This document shows, piece after piece, positions 8,547 through 17,069 of a stretch of DNA of 64,000 nt. The translations under genes and the position numbers were made by a program. The notes under the pieces were generated by a model. It worked only from the letters and a program-made list of their open reading frames with translations, made no database searches and was not told the origin of the DNA. Each line of letters opens with the position of its first letter. Position 1 is the stretch's first letter. The stretch comes from an uncultured Saprospiraceae bacterium. Lineage in GTDB: Bacteria > Bacteroidota > Bacteroidia > Chitinophagales > Saprospiraceae. The stretch lies in NCBI GenBank assembly GCA_937951615.1, contig CALFBH010000041.1, forward strand, positions 124,001 to 188,000, in the 5' to 3' direction.

Positions 8547-11500
8547 ATGAACTTTAAATCATTACTATTCGTATTGCTTGCCTCCCTACTGAGCTGGCAA
8601 GGCAATGCCCAAAACACCGATTACAACTGGAAAAATGTAAAAATCGGTGGCGGCGGTTACATTACCGGAATTAAGGTACATCCTCAGGATGCCGACATTA
8701 TTTACCTGCGTACCGATGTGGGTGGGGCTTATCGTTGGAATGCAGCCACACAGCAAGTCGAACAAATCATCAACAACCGAAATGGAAACTATTATGGCGT
8801 AGCAGGTATGGCCTTGCATCCGACCAATAAAGACATCATTTACATGGCTGTGGATAGGGGCAATATTGCCAGCCAGTCCGCTATTCTAAAATCGACCAAC
8901 CGAGGCAGTACCTGGCAGGTAATTCCGACTACAGGAGGAGCTAAATTCGGCGCGAATGGCGGACGAAACAACAGCAATACCGACGACAGAGACCGGGAAG
9001 GATCGCCCATTGCCGTTAATCCAAATAATGCCAACGAACTCTGGGTCGGCACACGTGAAAAAGGGCTGTGGAAACTCAACGGCAACAACTGGACACGCAT
9101 TGCCGCAGGCACAATACCTGATAATGATGTAGAAAACAGCATTCGTAGCGTCCTCTTTCATCCTACAAACGCTAATTACATTTATGTCGGTTATTACAAA
9201 CATGGCATCTACCGCAGTAGCAATGGCGGGGCAAGTTTTACAAAAATCAGTACTGGCAACAACAATCTGGAAGATGTCAGCGACCTCAGTTTTTCCAAAG
9301 ATGGTACAAAATTATATGCCGCTTGTCGCAATAAAGGCGTTTATAAACTAAATAGCCCGCTCACCAGTACAAGCTGGAACAACACCAATATCCCACAGGC
9401 AAACACCAACTATGGCTACCTCACCGTCACGGCAAGTCCGCATAATGACAACATCGTTGTGGCTTGTCCGGCAGGTACAAGTGGTAATAATTTTGAGCGA
9501 CTTTATGTCTCTTATAATAGCGGAAGTACCTGGACACAAAAAAGCAATACGACGTCCAATACTATTTATAATTGGAATCAAAATAATGGCAAAGGACTGC
9601 ATACCGCACAACTGGCTTTTGACCCTGTAGATCCCAATAAATTATACTTCACGGCATGGTCTGGTTTGTGGCATACTGCCAACTGGCAAGCAAGTCAGGT
9701 ACAATGGAGCAATGCGATGGCTTATGGTCATGAAGAAATCGTGAATACCGGACTGATGGCTTTTCCGCCCAATAATAATGGGACAGTTCTAGGCGTCAAT
9801 TCTGCGGATCATGCCGGCTGGATTATTACTGATCCTGACAATTATCCTTCGGAAGATATTAAAGACCTCGTTTCACCAAGTGGCAGTTATATCAAAGGCG
9901 CAGGCACGGCTGTATGCGAACAATACCCTGCCAATATCGTCGTGTCTTCCACTCAAAACTGGGCAGATTCTGATGGTTATTTATTATATTCTACCAATGC
10001 GGGGCAAAGTTTTAGCAGAGCAAATGGCTATCAGACCAGCTGGGGAAAATCCAATGTAGCTATTGCAAAAAGCAACCCTAATAACATCGTCGTAGTATGT
10101 AGCGCAGGTGTCAAATATTCAACGGATAAAGGTGCCAGTTTCAATAATGCAAGCGGTATCTCAGGAGTTTCCGCTGTGAATAGTGTTTTTTTCTCACACC
10201 GTCCACTCGTCGCAGATGCTGTCACTAACAACACGTTTTACATTTATAAACGCAGTACCGGGCAAGTTTACAGAAGTACAAATAACGGACAAAACTGGTC
10301 ACTTAGAGGAACTGTTCCCTTCACAATGACCAATGAAAGCAACTCAACCCGACTAACGGCTACGCCAGGCAAAGCAGGTCATTTATGGATCAATCATTTC
10401 AATAACGGTTTGTACAGAAGTACCAATGGAGGAACTTCCTGGACAAAAGTCAATACAGTCAGCAAAGCTGTTGCCATTTCCATAGGAAAAGAAAAAACGC
10501 CAGGCGGCTATCCTACGATTTATATGCTAGGCAGGCTTGCGGGGCAAAGTCAATCATGGATTTATCGTTCTACTGACCAAGGCGCGTCCTGGGAACAGAT
10601 CAGCGATGAAAGCACCTTTTTCTTAGAAGCCCGCATTCGTCACATGGCGGCAGACCGTAGTGAGTTTGGCAAATTGTATGTCAGCGCATCCGGACTTGGT
10701 GTATGGTCAGGCGAAGAAGGCAATGCAGTTCAACCCTTTATCAATATTACTGCACCGACGGCAGGACAAACACTTACAAAAAGCACAACTTATACTGTTC
10801 AATGGAATGATAATCTGCCTGGCGATGTGAGAGTCGTTTTATTTAAAAATGGAAATTATGACCGCACGCTGGCTTCCTCTGTACCTAGCAATGGCAGCTA
10901 TGTCTGGACAATTGCCAGCAACATTCCAGCAGGTAATAATTATCAAATCAGAATACGCAGTAATGGCGACACTAGCATTGATGATTATAGCGAAAATTTC
11001 AACATTATAGAACCTTGCCCCCCTGTCGGCACTCCATGCGACGACGGCAACTCTAACACCGTGAATGATGTGGAAGACGGCAATTGTAATTGTGCGGGTG
11101 AGGTTCTTTCTTTTATTGAAATTACTGCCCCGAATGCTGGAAATGCACTGGAAAAAGGCAGCCCATTTACGATTCAATGGAATGATAATCTGCCGGGCAA
11201 TGTGAGAATGGTCTTATTTAAAAATGGAAATTATGACCGCACACTAGCTTCCTCTGTACCCAGCAATGGCAGCTATGTCTGGACAATTGCCAGCAACATT
11301 CCAGCGGGCAATAATTATCAAATCCGAGTCCGAAGCAATGACAATACAGATATTGATGATTATAGCGGCAACTTTAGCATCGTAGAACCGCTACCACTTT
11401 GCGACCTGATTCCCAATGGCATTTTTGATAATGGCGACTTATCTGGCTGGACATTCAGAGAGGATGGCGGTGCATCTGGCACCTATACCAGTCCCTGGAA

Positions 11501-12116
11501 CAGAGCGCAGTTGAGCATCAGCAATGCTGGTTCGGCTATCTGGCATTTGCGTTTACAACATGATGACATCACGCTGCAAGGCGGCAAAACATACCAATTG
11601 AAATACGATGCAAAAGCCTGGGGCAATCGCAATATGTCTGTTTTTGTACAACGGAAAGACAATAGTGCAGATTTGTACAGTCAGGAAATTTCGTTGAGCA
11701 GCACTTGGAAAACTAACCAAGTTGCCACCTTCACCATGCCTGTAGATGGCGATGTGGTGATTACTTTCCGAGTGGGCACAAATAACAAAACGGTAATCTT
11801 GGATAATATTACTTTGAATGAAGTGGGCTGTGCGAATGCCCGTCAGGACTTGAGCTACGCACCCGACCTTCACCTCTATCCAAATCCAGCTACACACACG
11901 ATTTATCTGGATTACGAATTACCAGAAAGCACTTCAGGGAGTTTGTTGATTTATGATGCCTTTGGCAAAGTAGTGAAAAGCATTTCGACTATTGATCTGG
12001 AAGCTGGTTTGCAGACCTTGAATATTGAAGTGGCTGAACTTTCAGCAGGCATGTATTTCTGCACGATACAGACCGATGACTGGCAAGCTGTTCAGAAATT
12101 TGTAATCATCAAATAA
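8547..12116 (+). CDS. Secreted GH74-type xyloglucanase-like protein with CBM-like and T9SS C-terminal domains
   Basis: A 1189-aa exported protein with a signal peptide (1-21, ending GNAQ). Residues about 25-730 form sortilin/BNR-type propeller repeats. The opening (YNWKNVKIGGGGYITGI, then LRTDVGGAYRW) matches the N-terminal signature of GH74 endo-xyloglucanases, in which this Asp is a catalytic candidate. Repeated STN-G-SW motifs are Asp-box-like. Two near-identical beta domains follow (ITAPTAGQTL... and ITAPNAGNAL...), separated by a Cys-rich linker, then a CBM4/9-like domain (about 950-1095, GIFDNGDLSGW) and a T9SS type-A sorting domain (LHLYPNPATHTIYLDY to KFVIIK). Inferred role: plant or algal beta-glucan hydrolysis at the cell surface. 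A sialidase-like or non-catalytic Vps10 protein is the alternative. Confidence 0.93.
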   Translation: MNFKSLLFVLLASLLSWQGNAQNTDYNWKNVKIGGGGYITGIKVHPQDADIIYLRTDVGGAYRWNAATQQVEQIINNRNGNYYGVAGMALHPTNKDIIYMAVDRGNIASQSAILKSTNRGSTWQVIPTTGGAKFGANGGRNNSNTDDRDREGSPIAVNPNNANELWVGTREKGLWKLNGNNWTRIAAGTIPDNDVENSIRSVLFHPTNANYIYVGYYKHGIYRSSNGGASFTKISTGNNNLEDVSDLSFSKDGTKLYAACRNKGVYKLNSPLTSTSWNNTNIPQANTNYGYLTVTASPHNDNIVVACPAGTSGNNFERLYVSYNSGSTWTQKSNTTSNTIYNWNQNNGKGLHTAQLAFDPVDPNKLYFTAWSGLWHTANWQASQVQWSNAMAYGHEEIVNTGLMAFPPNNNGTVLGVNSADHAGWIITDPDNYPSEDIKDLVSPSGSYIKGAGTAVCEQYPANIVVSSTQNWADSDGYLLYSTNAGQSFSRANGYQTSWGKSNVAIAKSNPNNIVVVCSAGVKYSTDKGASFNNASGISGVSAVNSVFFSHRPLVADAVTNNTFYIYKRSTGQVYRSTNNGQNWSLRGTVPFTMTNESNSTRLTATPGKAGHLWINHFNNGLYRSTNGGTSWTKVNTVSKAVAISIGKEKTPGGYPTIYMLGRLAGQSQSWIYRSTDQGASWEQISDESTFFLEARIRHMAADRSEFGKLYVSASGLGVWSGEEGNAVQPFINITAPTAGQTLTKSTTYTVQWNDNLPGDVRVVLFKNGNYDRTLASSVPSNGSYVWTIASNIPAGNNYQIRIRSNGDTSIDDYSENFNIIEPCPPVGTPCDDGNSNTVNDVEDGNCNCAGEVLSFIEITAPNAGNALEKGSPFTIQWNDNLPGNVRMVLFKNGNYDRTLASSVPSNGSYVWTIASNIPAGNNYQIRVRSNDNTDIDDYSGNFSIVEPLPLCDLIPNGIFDNGDLSGWTFREDGGASGTYTSPWNRAQLSISNAGSAIWHLRLQHDDITLQGGKTYQLKYDAKAWGNRNMSVFVQRKDNSADLYSQEISLSSTWKTNQVATFTMPVDGDVVITFRVGTNNKTVILDNITLNEVGCANARQDLSYAPDLHLYPNPATHTIYLDYELPESTSGSLLIYDAFGKVVKSISTIDLEAGLQTLNIEVAELSAGMYFCTIQTDDWQAVQKFVIIK
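10741..11388 (+). repeat. Recent internal duplication inside the GH74-like gene
   Basis: Two copies of a domain of about 90 codons lie 375 bp apart (for example CAATGGAATGATAATCTGCC at 10800 and again at 11175). Long stretches encoding FKNGNYDRTLASSVPSNGSY are nearly identical at the DNA level, including synonymous positions, which points to a recent duplication or gene conversion rather than ancient domain repetition. Confidence 0.85.
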
Positions 12117-12452
12117 ATATACACCGTACCGACGACTTTAGCCGTCGCATGAATTAAAATTTTCTGCAAGAAAATATAAGTCCTGTGGATTCATGGCGAG
12201 GTGAAGCCGCGATAGCGAGTGGGCAAGCCATCTCTTGACAGCTAAAGTTGTCAGTACGGTATTATTGAGATTTTCACGTTTTATTAACTTTATCTGGACT
12301 AAAATAAGTCTCTTAGCCGATATTTTCCTTTACTTTGTCGAAACTTGTAGGCACATTGCCTTTAAAATGTATATTTTAATACCCAACACAAAGATATAAT
12401 TAAGGGTTTGTTGGGAGTTTATTTTCCAATATCTCTAACCGAACGGAAAAAT
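12117..12452. other. 336-bp intergenic region: inverted-repeat element plus probable promoter
   Basis: No gene is seen. The first part is the inverted-repeat element 12123-12260. Then follow the 20-mer shared with 624-643 (12272-12291) and a promoter-like pair: TTG at 12345-12347, 22 bp spacer, TATATTTT at 12370-12377, which is one base from TAnnTTTG. It could drive the NfeD-like gene starting at 12453. Confidence 0.45.
12123..12260. repeat. 138-bp element with 24-bp imperfect terminal inverted repeats
   Basis: The terminal arms 12123-12146 (ACCGTACCGACGACTTTAGC...) and 12237-12260 (reverse complement ACCGTACTGACAACTTTAGC...) match at 21 of 24 positions. Inside are a small hairpin TTTTCTGCAAGAAAA and a GC-richer section (GGTGAAGCCGCGATAGCGAG). 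It lies 6 bp after the GH74-like gene. The size and terminal repeats resemble a MITE; no target-site duplication is obvious. It may also serve as a terminator. Confidence 0.75.
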
Positions 12453-13046
12453 ATGACCTTATTATTAATTGACTGGGACGCATTATCAACGATACAACAA
12501 GTATTTTGGGGTATTTCCATTGTATTTAGTGTATTGTTTGTCATACAATTTGTCTTGAGTCTCATTGGTCTTGATTTTGACGGGGACGCAGATGGTGATT
12601 TCGGCGGTGCTGAAGGAATGGATGCTGATTTTGCTTTATTTTCAGTCAGAAGCATTATTGCATTTTTTACTTTTTTCGGTTGGACTGGTATTGCTGCATT
12701 GAATTATGGCGTCGGCAGTACGCTGAGTGTTTTATTTGCTACCCTTTCTGGTTTTTCAGCAATGTTTGTTGTGGCTTACCTGTTTTATTTATTTATCAAA
12801 TTACAAAGTAGTGGTACACTCAAACTAGAAAATGCCCTCGGTGAGGTAGGTGAAGTTTATTTGATTATTCCAGGTGATAAAGCGGGTACCGGTAAGGTTC
12901 AAATGAAGGTACAGGGTTCGCTGCGAGAGTTGGATGCTATTACTACAGGAGAAGCTATTCCTACAGGTTCGCCGATTCGGGTAATTGATGTACTGGAAAA
13001 TGGCATGTTGCTGGTAGAGCCTGTGGATACTAAGTTTTTGAACTGA
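12453..13046 (+). CDS. NfeD-like small membrane protein
   Basis: A protein of 197 aa from the ATG at 12453 (an upstream TTG at 12408 would add 15 residues that look non-coding). It has three predicted membrane segments (about 15-37, 67-87, 92-113) and a C-terminal beta-rich domain of about 75 residues (LGEVGEVYLIIPGDKAGTGKVQ ... GSPIRVIDVLENGMLLVEPV) typical of the NfeD OB fold. Between the first two membrane segments lies an acidic loop, GLDFDGDADGDFGG, that could bind divalent metal. NfeD proteins usually pair with stomatin/flotillin-like proteins in membrane quality control; no such partner is adjacent here. It may be co-transcribed with the membrane protein gene downstream. Confidence 0.85.
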   Translation: MTLLLIDWDALSTIQQVFWGISIVFSVLFVIQFVLSLIGLDFDGDADGDFGGAEGMDADFALFSVRSIIAFFTFFGWTGIAALNYGVGSTLSVLFATLSGFSAMFVVAYLFYLFIKLQSSGTLKLENALGEVGEVYLIIPGDKAGTGKVQMKVQGSLRELDAITTGEAIPTGSPIRVIDVLENGMLLVEPVDTKFLN

Positions 13047-13052
13047 GCAAAC

Positions 13053-13112
13053 GCCAAACTCAAACTCAAACTCAAACTCAAATTCAAACTCAAATTCAAA
13101 CTCAAACTCAAA
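13053..13112. repeat. Hexamer-type word repeat (CTCAAA / TTCAAA)
   Basis: About ten consecutive hexamers, mostly CTCAAA alternating with TTCAAA, follow the NfeD-like stop codon. The same word occurs at 30676-30727, 54298-54324, 58381-58400, 60308-60345, 62011-62043 and 63834-63870. All are intergenic, so this is a dispersed low-complexity repeat and not coding sequence, even though it leaves all frames open on both strands. Confidence 0.85.
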
Positions 13113-13317
13113 TATAACTACCAAATTCAACTTTGTGCTTTCGCGTTTTTTTGAGCAAATAGTTCGTTAATACACTTGTTATTCCTCTTAGAAAAGCTCC
13201 TTTGTTCTTGCTAAATATTCCTTATCTTCGCGCTTCATTTTTAAGTACGCCTGTTTTAAACTTGCACTTCAACTTAAACCTATTTTGCAGGATGATTCAG
13301 GTTTTCAAGTCGCATAA

Positions 13318-14454
13318 ATGCAGCTAAAAAATATTATATCCAACCTTCTAAAATTCCTGATCTTTTTCGGGATAGGTTTTGGTATTTTGTATTACGTCTA
13401 TACTGGACAACAGGCAGCTTATCAGGATCAATGTGATTTTGATTTTATACAGGAATGTATCGCCTCCGGCAAATCAGAAGCAGCTTGCAAAGCTCAAACG
13501 CCTGTCCCCGATTGTAGCCTTGTCCAAAAAGTCATCAACGATTTCAAAACGGTGAATTATTTCTGGATTATTATTGTGATGATTTGTTTTACGATCAGCA
13601 ATATCAGTCGGGCTTTGCGTTGGAAAATGCTGATTCGACCGCTCGGTTATCGGGTGCATTTTAAAAATACTTTCTGGACAGTGATGGCAGGTTATTTTGC
13701 GAATCTCGCTTTGCCGCGTATTGGGGAAGTTGTGCGAGCCGGGCTGTTTAGCAAGTATGAAAATGTGCCGCTGGAGAAGACTTTTGGTACGATTGTCACC
13801 GACCGTGTCATGGATTTTGTATGTTTGTTTATCGTGATTGGGTTGGCTTTTTTGCTGGAATTTGATGTGCTTTGGAATTATATACAAGCAGAATTGGCTA
13901 AAGGAGGTGACGAAGGTGCTTCTATATTGACGCATCCTATTGTGCTTGGTGGTTTGGCACTTGGTGTCCTGGTCTTGGTGCTGGGTTTTGTTTTTAGAAA
14001 AAAATTGCTACAAAGTGCTTTATTTGAAAAGATAAAAAATATTGTCTTGGGTTTAAAAGAAGGTATTCTTACTATTTTAAAACTGGATAATCCCGCTTTG
14101 TTTTTTCTGCATACCTTTATCATCTGGTTGATGTACTACCTGATGACTTATCTGTGTTTTTATGCTTTTGCGCCAACTGCCGCCATCGCACACGCGACTT
14201 CTATGCCTGTGATTGGTTTGTCGGTTTTTGTGTTTGGTACGCTAGGGATGATTATTCCTTCACCAGGCGGAATGGGCAGTTATCAGTATTTGGTAACTGC
14301 CGGGCTAGTGGTGTATGGTGTAAATGGGGATGATGCTTTTTCCTTTTCTATTATCATTTTTGTAACAATACAGCTTTGTAATATTGTGTTCGGTATATTG
14401 GCTTTTGCTTTATTGCCCTGGCTGAATCGGGGAATGATGAATGATGAACTATAA
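13318..14454 (+). CDS. Lysylphosphatidylglycerol synthetase/flippase-type membrane protein (AglD-like, UPF0104)
   Basis: A 378-aa polytopic protein with about eight membrane segments. Family-typical features are the segment after the first extracytoplasmic loop with ISNISRALRWKMLIRPLGYRV, then GYFANLALPRIGEVVRAGLFSKYENVPLEKTFGTIVTDRVMD, and the C-terminal PSPGGMGSYQYL. The first loop contains four Cys residues (QCDFDFIQECIASGKSEAACKAQTPVPDC in two halves), which could form disulfides and is uncommon. Known relatives are the membrane domain of MprF and AglD-like lipid flippases; substrate unknown. The last residues (MMNDEL) and the stop are encoded by an intergenic ATGATGAATG word repeat that continues past the gene. 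Confidence 0.88.
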   Translation: MQLKNIISNLLKFLIFFGIGFGILYYVYTGQQAAYQDQCDFDFIQECIASGKSEAACKAQTPVPDCSLVQKVINDFKTVNYFWIIIVMICFTISNISRALRWKMLIRPLGYRVHFKNTFWTVMAGYFANLALPRIGEVVRAGLFSKYENVPLEKTFGTIVTDRVMDFVCLFIVIGLAFLLEFDVLWNYIQAELAKGGDEGASILTHPIVLGGLALGVLVLVLGFVFRKKLLQSALFEKIKNIVLGLKEGILTILKLDNPALFFLHTFIIWLMYYLMTYLCFYAFAPTAAIAHATSMPVIGLSVFVFGTLGMIIPSPGGMGSYQYLVTAGLVVYGVNGDDAFSFSIIIFVTIQLCNIVFGILAFALLPWLNRGMMNDEL

Positions 14455-14466
14455 ATGATAAATGAT
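14430..14466. repeat. ATGATGAATGATAAATG word repeat overlapping a gene end
   Basis: Repeated ATGATGAA/ATGATAAATGATG words overlap the last codons of the upstream membrane protein. Very similar tracts occur at 17033-17062 and 39225-39253, always next to a gene boundary. Confidence 0.75.
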
Positions 14467-14578
14467 GTGGGAACTGGATTGCGCATCGGGGTGTTTTTTG
14501 AACCACGGATTCCGATAGCTATCGTGGAGGAGGGGGCACGGAGGGATTTTACTCAATTTACCCAATCACTAAATATAC

Positions 14579-15211
14579 TCAATCACTCAATTTTTCCAGT
14601 ACAAATAACATTTCTCGACCAATTTGGCGACAACGCTCCCTATATTTTTCTGTTTCCAATGCTGTATCATCAAAAGCTTTGGGGTCTTCAAAAGGCAGGC
14701 TGATTCTGAAGTCTGCGCCATGTACTATTGGACATCCTTTATCTGCACTGTTGCAAACCATGATGGCTGCAAAATTGGTGGATGGATTGGAGTCGATGTC
14801 ATATTTTTTTGAAAAGGCAGCATAAGGTTTCATGTCTTCCTGCCATTTAATCTTGTAAATTGGATTGGTCGATGCCTCATTGGAAGTGATTTTAAATCCG
14901 ATACGATGCAGGGCGGTAACAGCACGAGGATTAAAAGCCGTCGCTTCTGTACCACCTGAATAAGTTGCTAATGCAGGAAGCTGAAAATAATCGGCTCCTA
15001 CTGCCAACCAGACCTGCCCAAGATGACTGCGCCGGGAATTGTGGGTACAAATCACCGTAACCTGTGGGCTAATCTTCTGCTGATATTTTTTGGCAAAATA
15101 TTCGCTCAATCTGTTAAGTTCGTTTTTTCTTTCTGTTGGAATCAGGTCAAACTCTGCTTCGAGTGCCTGACAATACTTGTGGAGTTCCGGAAAAAGTGTC
15201 TTGTTATTCAT
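14579..15211 (-). CDS. Low-molecular-weight phosphatase-like arsenate reductase (thioredoxin-coupled ArsC type)
   Basis: A 210-aa protein. The P-loop CX5R is Cys55-THNSR-Arg61 (motif VICTHNSRRSHLGQ), and a second pair Cys153/Cys160 sits in VCNSADKGCP. The seven-residue spacing of that pair matches the redox cysteines of thioredoxin-coupled ArsC, so all three cysteines for arsenate reduction are present. The downstream segment LPFEDPKAFDD also matches the family. An extra N-terminal helical region of about 48 residues precedes the domain. No arsenite exporter or ArsR gene is adjacent, so a protein tyrosine phosphatase role remains possible. The ATG lies at 15209-15211; no operon partner is evident. 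Confidence 0.88.
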   Translation of the reverse strand: MNNKTLFPELHKYCQALEAEFDLIPTERKNELNRLSEYFAKKYQQKISPQVTVICTHNSRRSHLGQVWLAVGADYFQLPALATYSGGTEATAFNPRAVTALHRIGFKITSNEASTNPIYKIKWQEDMKPYAAFSKKYDIDSNPSTNFAAIMVCNSADKGCPIVHGADFRISLPFEDPKAFDDTALETEKYRERCRQIGREMLFVLEKLSD

Positions 15212-15504
15212 TCTTTTATTATTAAGTGTCAGGACTCAACTAAACGCCACTTTCAACTTGGATAATTGGCTTATTGTCAATAGTTTTTTGAATTTGCATT
15301 TGACATTTGAATTTGTATTTCCACTTATTACGGTTTTTGCGAAGCAAAAAATCCTTTTAATAATGAAGCAATCCAGTCATGAAGTCATGTAACAATAGTG
15401 GTTTCACCAAAGTTTACGTGTCTAATAAATAGTTCAAAAAATTGTTCATCCTTTGAAATTTACCGATATTCACGGTTTAAGTTTAAGAATTAAAAATTAT
15501 TAAC
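15212..15504. other. 293-bp intergenic region with a core-type palindrome
   Basis: A spacer between two genes that diverge from it. It contains AT-rich words (ATTTGCATTTGACATTTGAATTTG) and, at 15332-15354, GG-TTTTTGC-GAA-GCAAAAA-TCC, the same core palindrome seen in other elements of this window. The arms here are poorly matched. No promoter box could be assigned with confidence. Confidence 0.55.
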
Positions 15505-15945
15505 ATGAAAAAAATAGGATTCTGCCTTATGGCAATGTTGCTCACAGTTGGTCTGTTTGCACAAAAAACAAGTGAGCGCGTAGCTGGCTCAAATAGTTCT
15601 GTCGTCGCATTGGCGAAAGCCAAAACCCACCTCGCTCCTGCTCAATTGGCTGAAGAAGCTACTGAAAAAATGGCGACTCAACTGGACTTAACGGCTCAAC
15701 AACGTCAGGCAATTCATGCCATCAACTTGGATGCAGCTAAAAAGATACAGGAAATTCAGGCTGCACATGGAGTCGACGCTGCTATGGTAGAAGCCAAGCA
15801 TCAGTCTTTGTTTGAAAACAGTACTGCGAAGGTATTGCGTGCACTCACGCCACAGCAACAACGCACGTATAGAATGATTTTGAGCAAAACGAAGCCTATG
15901 ACTCAGCAGCAAAAAATGAAAATTGAGCAAGGGAAGAAGTATTGA
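15505..15945 (+). CDS. Small secreted/periplasmic helical protein, Spy/CpxP-like
   Basis: A 146-aa protein with a signal peptide (about 1-19, ending LFAQ). The mature part is Ala/Gln-rich and helical and contains LDLTAQQRQAI and LTPQQQRTYR, the LTxxQ signature of Spy/CpxP-type periplasmic proteins, separated by a charged helix. Family members sense or buffer envelope stress; this function is inferred from the motif only. The stop codon lies inside the first word of a GAATGAGA repeat that separates this gene from the convergent aldolase gene. Confidence 0.8.
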   Translation: MKKIGFCLMAMLLTVGLFAQKTSERVAGSNSSVVALAKAKTHLAPAQLAEEATEKMATQLDLTAQQRQAIHAINLDAAKKIQEIQAAHGVDAAMVEAKHQSLFENSTAKVLRALTPQQQRTYRMILSKTKPMTQQQKMKIEQGKKY

Positions 15946-16017
15946 ATGAGAGAATGAATGAATGAATGAGAGAATGAGAGAATGTTTTCAATGATTCTCT
16001 CATTTACTCATTCATTT
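15943..16017. repeat. Inverted-word element between convergent genes (GAATGAGA type)
   Basis: The left arm is GAATGAGAGAATGAATGAAT-like and the right arm ATTCTCTCATTTACTCATTC is its reverse-complement counterpart, with a short centre TTTTCA. It contains the stop codons of both flanking convergent genes (15943-15945 plus strand, 16004-16006 minus strand) and encodes the last residues MNE of the aldolase. It probably acts as a bidirectional terminator hairpin. Confidence 0.75.
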
Positions 16018-17017
16018 TCGACTTCAAATCAAGTGCCACATCTACAATCATATCTTCTTGTCCGCCTACCATATTTCGTTTACCCAATTCATTCAGAATC
16101 GTTCTCGTATCCAAGTCATATTTTTTAGCTGCTCTTTCAGCGTGTAATAGGAAAGACGAATACACACCCGCATAGCCGAGCGATAAAGTTTCTCTATCTA
16201 CCCGTACAGGTCTTGTTTGCAAAGGTCGTATGATATCATCTGCAATATCCATCAACTGAAAGAGGTCGGAATTGTGTTTTACCTCCATTTTATTGAGTAT
16301 AGCGATGAGCACTTCGAGCGGAGCATTGCCTGCGCCTGCGCCCATGCCTGCCAGGGAAGCATCCAAGCGATTGGCACCATGCTGATAAGCGACTATCGTA
16401 TTCGCCACTCCAAGCGACAGGTTGTGGTGACAATGGATACCAATTTCTGTTTCATCTTTTAAGACGTCTCTAAAGGCTTTTATTCGATCTATTACGCCAT
16501 CCATCAGCAATGCGCCTGCGGAGTCCGTCACATAGACACAGTCGGCTCCAGCATCTTCCATGATCTTGGCTTGTTCAGCGAGCTTTTTGGGTTCGTTCAG
16601 ATGTGCCATCATCAGAAACCCTCCGACATCCATCCCGAGTTTTTTGGCGGCTTCGATATGCTGCGGTGCAATATCTGCTTCGGTACAATGCGTAGCAATC
16701 CGCACCGACTCTACACCCAACTCTCTTGCTTTTTTTAAATCGTCAATCGTTGCAATACCTGGTAATATCAGGGTGGTCAGTTTAGCATGAGTCAGCTCTT
16801 CTCGAATACCTTCCAGCCAGTCCCAGTCGGTATGTTTTCCAAAACCGTAATTAAAACTACCTCCAGCCAGTCCGTCTCCATGCGATATTTCTATGGCATC
16901 TACACCAGCTTTGTCTATCGCAATGGCGATTTCTTTTAGTTTTTCTTTTCCGTATTGATGGCGGATGGCGTGCATGCCGTCTCTTAAGGTGACGTCTTGG
17001 ATGTATATTTTGTGCAT
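16004..17017 (-). CDS. mhpE: 4-hydroxy-2-oxovalerate aldolase
   Basis: A 337-aa class II pyruvate aldolase that splits 4-hydroxy-2-oxovalerate into pyruvate and acetaldehyde. The N-terminal [15 protein letters not shown] carries the catalytic Arg and metal-binding Asp of the DRE-TIM (HMGL-like) fold; [16 protein letters not shown] supplies the metal-binding His pair, and [14 protein letters not shown] is typical of the family. I place the start at the ATG 17015-17017 (MHKIYIQDV); a longer frame from 17068 only translates an upstream word repeat. It lies 52 bp after the acetaldehyde dehydrogenase gene, and the two enzymes normally form a channelling complex. Confidence 0.93.
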   Translation of the reverse strand: MHKIYIQDVTLRDGMHAIRHQYGKEKLKEIAIAIDKAGVDAIEISHGDGLAGGSFNYGFGKHTDWDWLEGIREELTHAKLTTLILPGIATIDDLKKARELGVESVRIATHCTEADIAPQHIEAAKKLGMDVGGFLMMAHLNEPKKLAEQAKIMEDAGADCVYVTDSAGALLMDGVIDRIKAFRDVLKDETEIGIHCHHNLSLGVANTIVAYQHGANRLDASLAGMGAGAGNAPLEVLIAILNKMEVKHNSDLFQLMDIADDIIRPLQTRPVRVDRETLSLGYAGVYSSFLLHAERAAKKYDLDTRTILNELGKRNMVGGQEDMIVDVALDLKSKMNE

Positions 17018-17032
17018 GGATGTTTCGGTTGA

Positions 17033-17062
17033 ATGATGAACTATGAATGATAAATGATGAAT
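17033..17062. repeat. ATGATGAACTATGAATGATAAATG word repeat between mhpF and mhpE
   Basis: The mhpF-mhpE spacer is mostly this word repeat, which matches the tracts at 14430-14466 and 39225-39253. It leaves the mhpE frame open upstream of its true start and so creates a spurious N-terminal extension. Confidence 0.7.
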
Positions 17063-17069
17063 TGCCAAA

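Noticed and set aside
12825-13130. Minus-strand frame with (EF)n repeats next to the NfeD-like gene
   Set aside because: The repeat peptide is the translation of the TTCAAA/CTCAAA word tract, and the rest is antisense to the NfeD-like gene.
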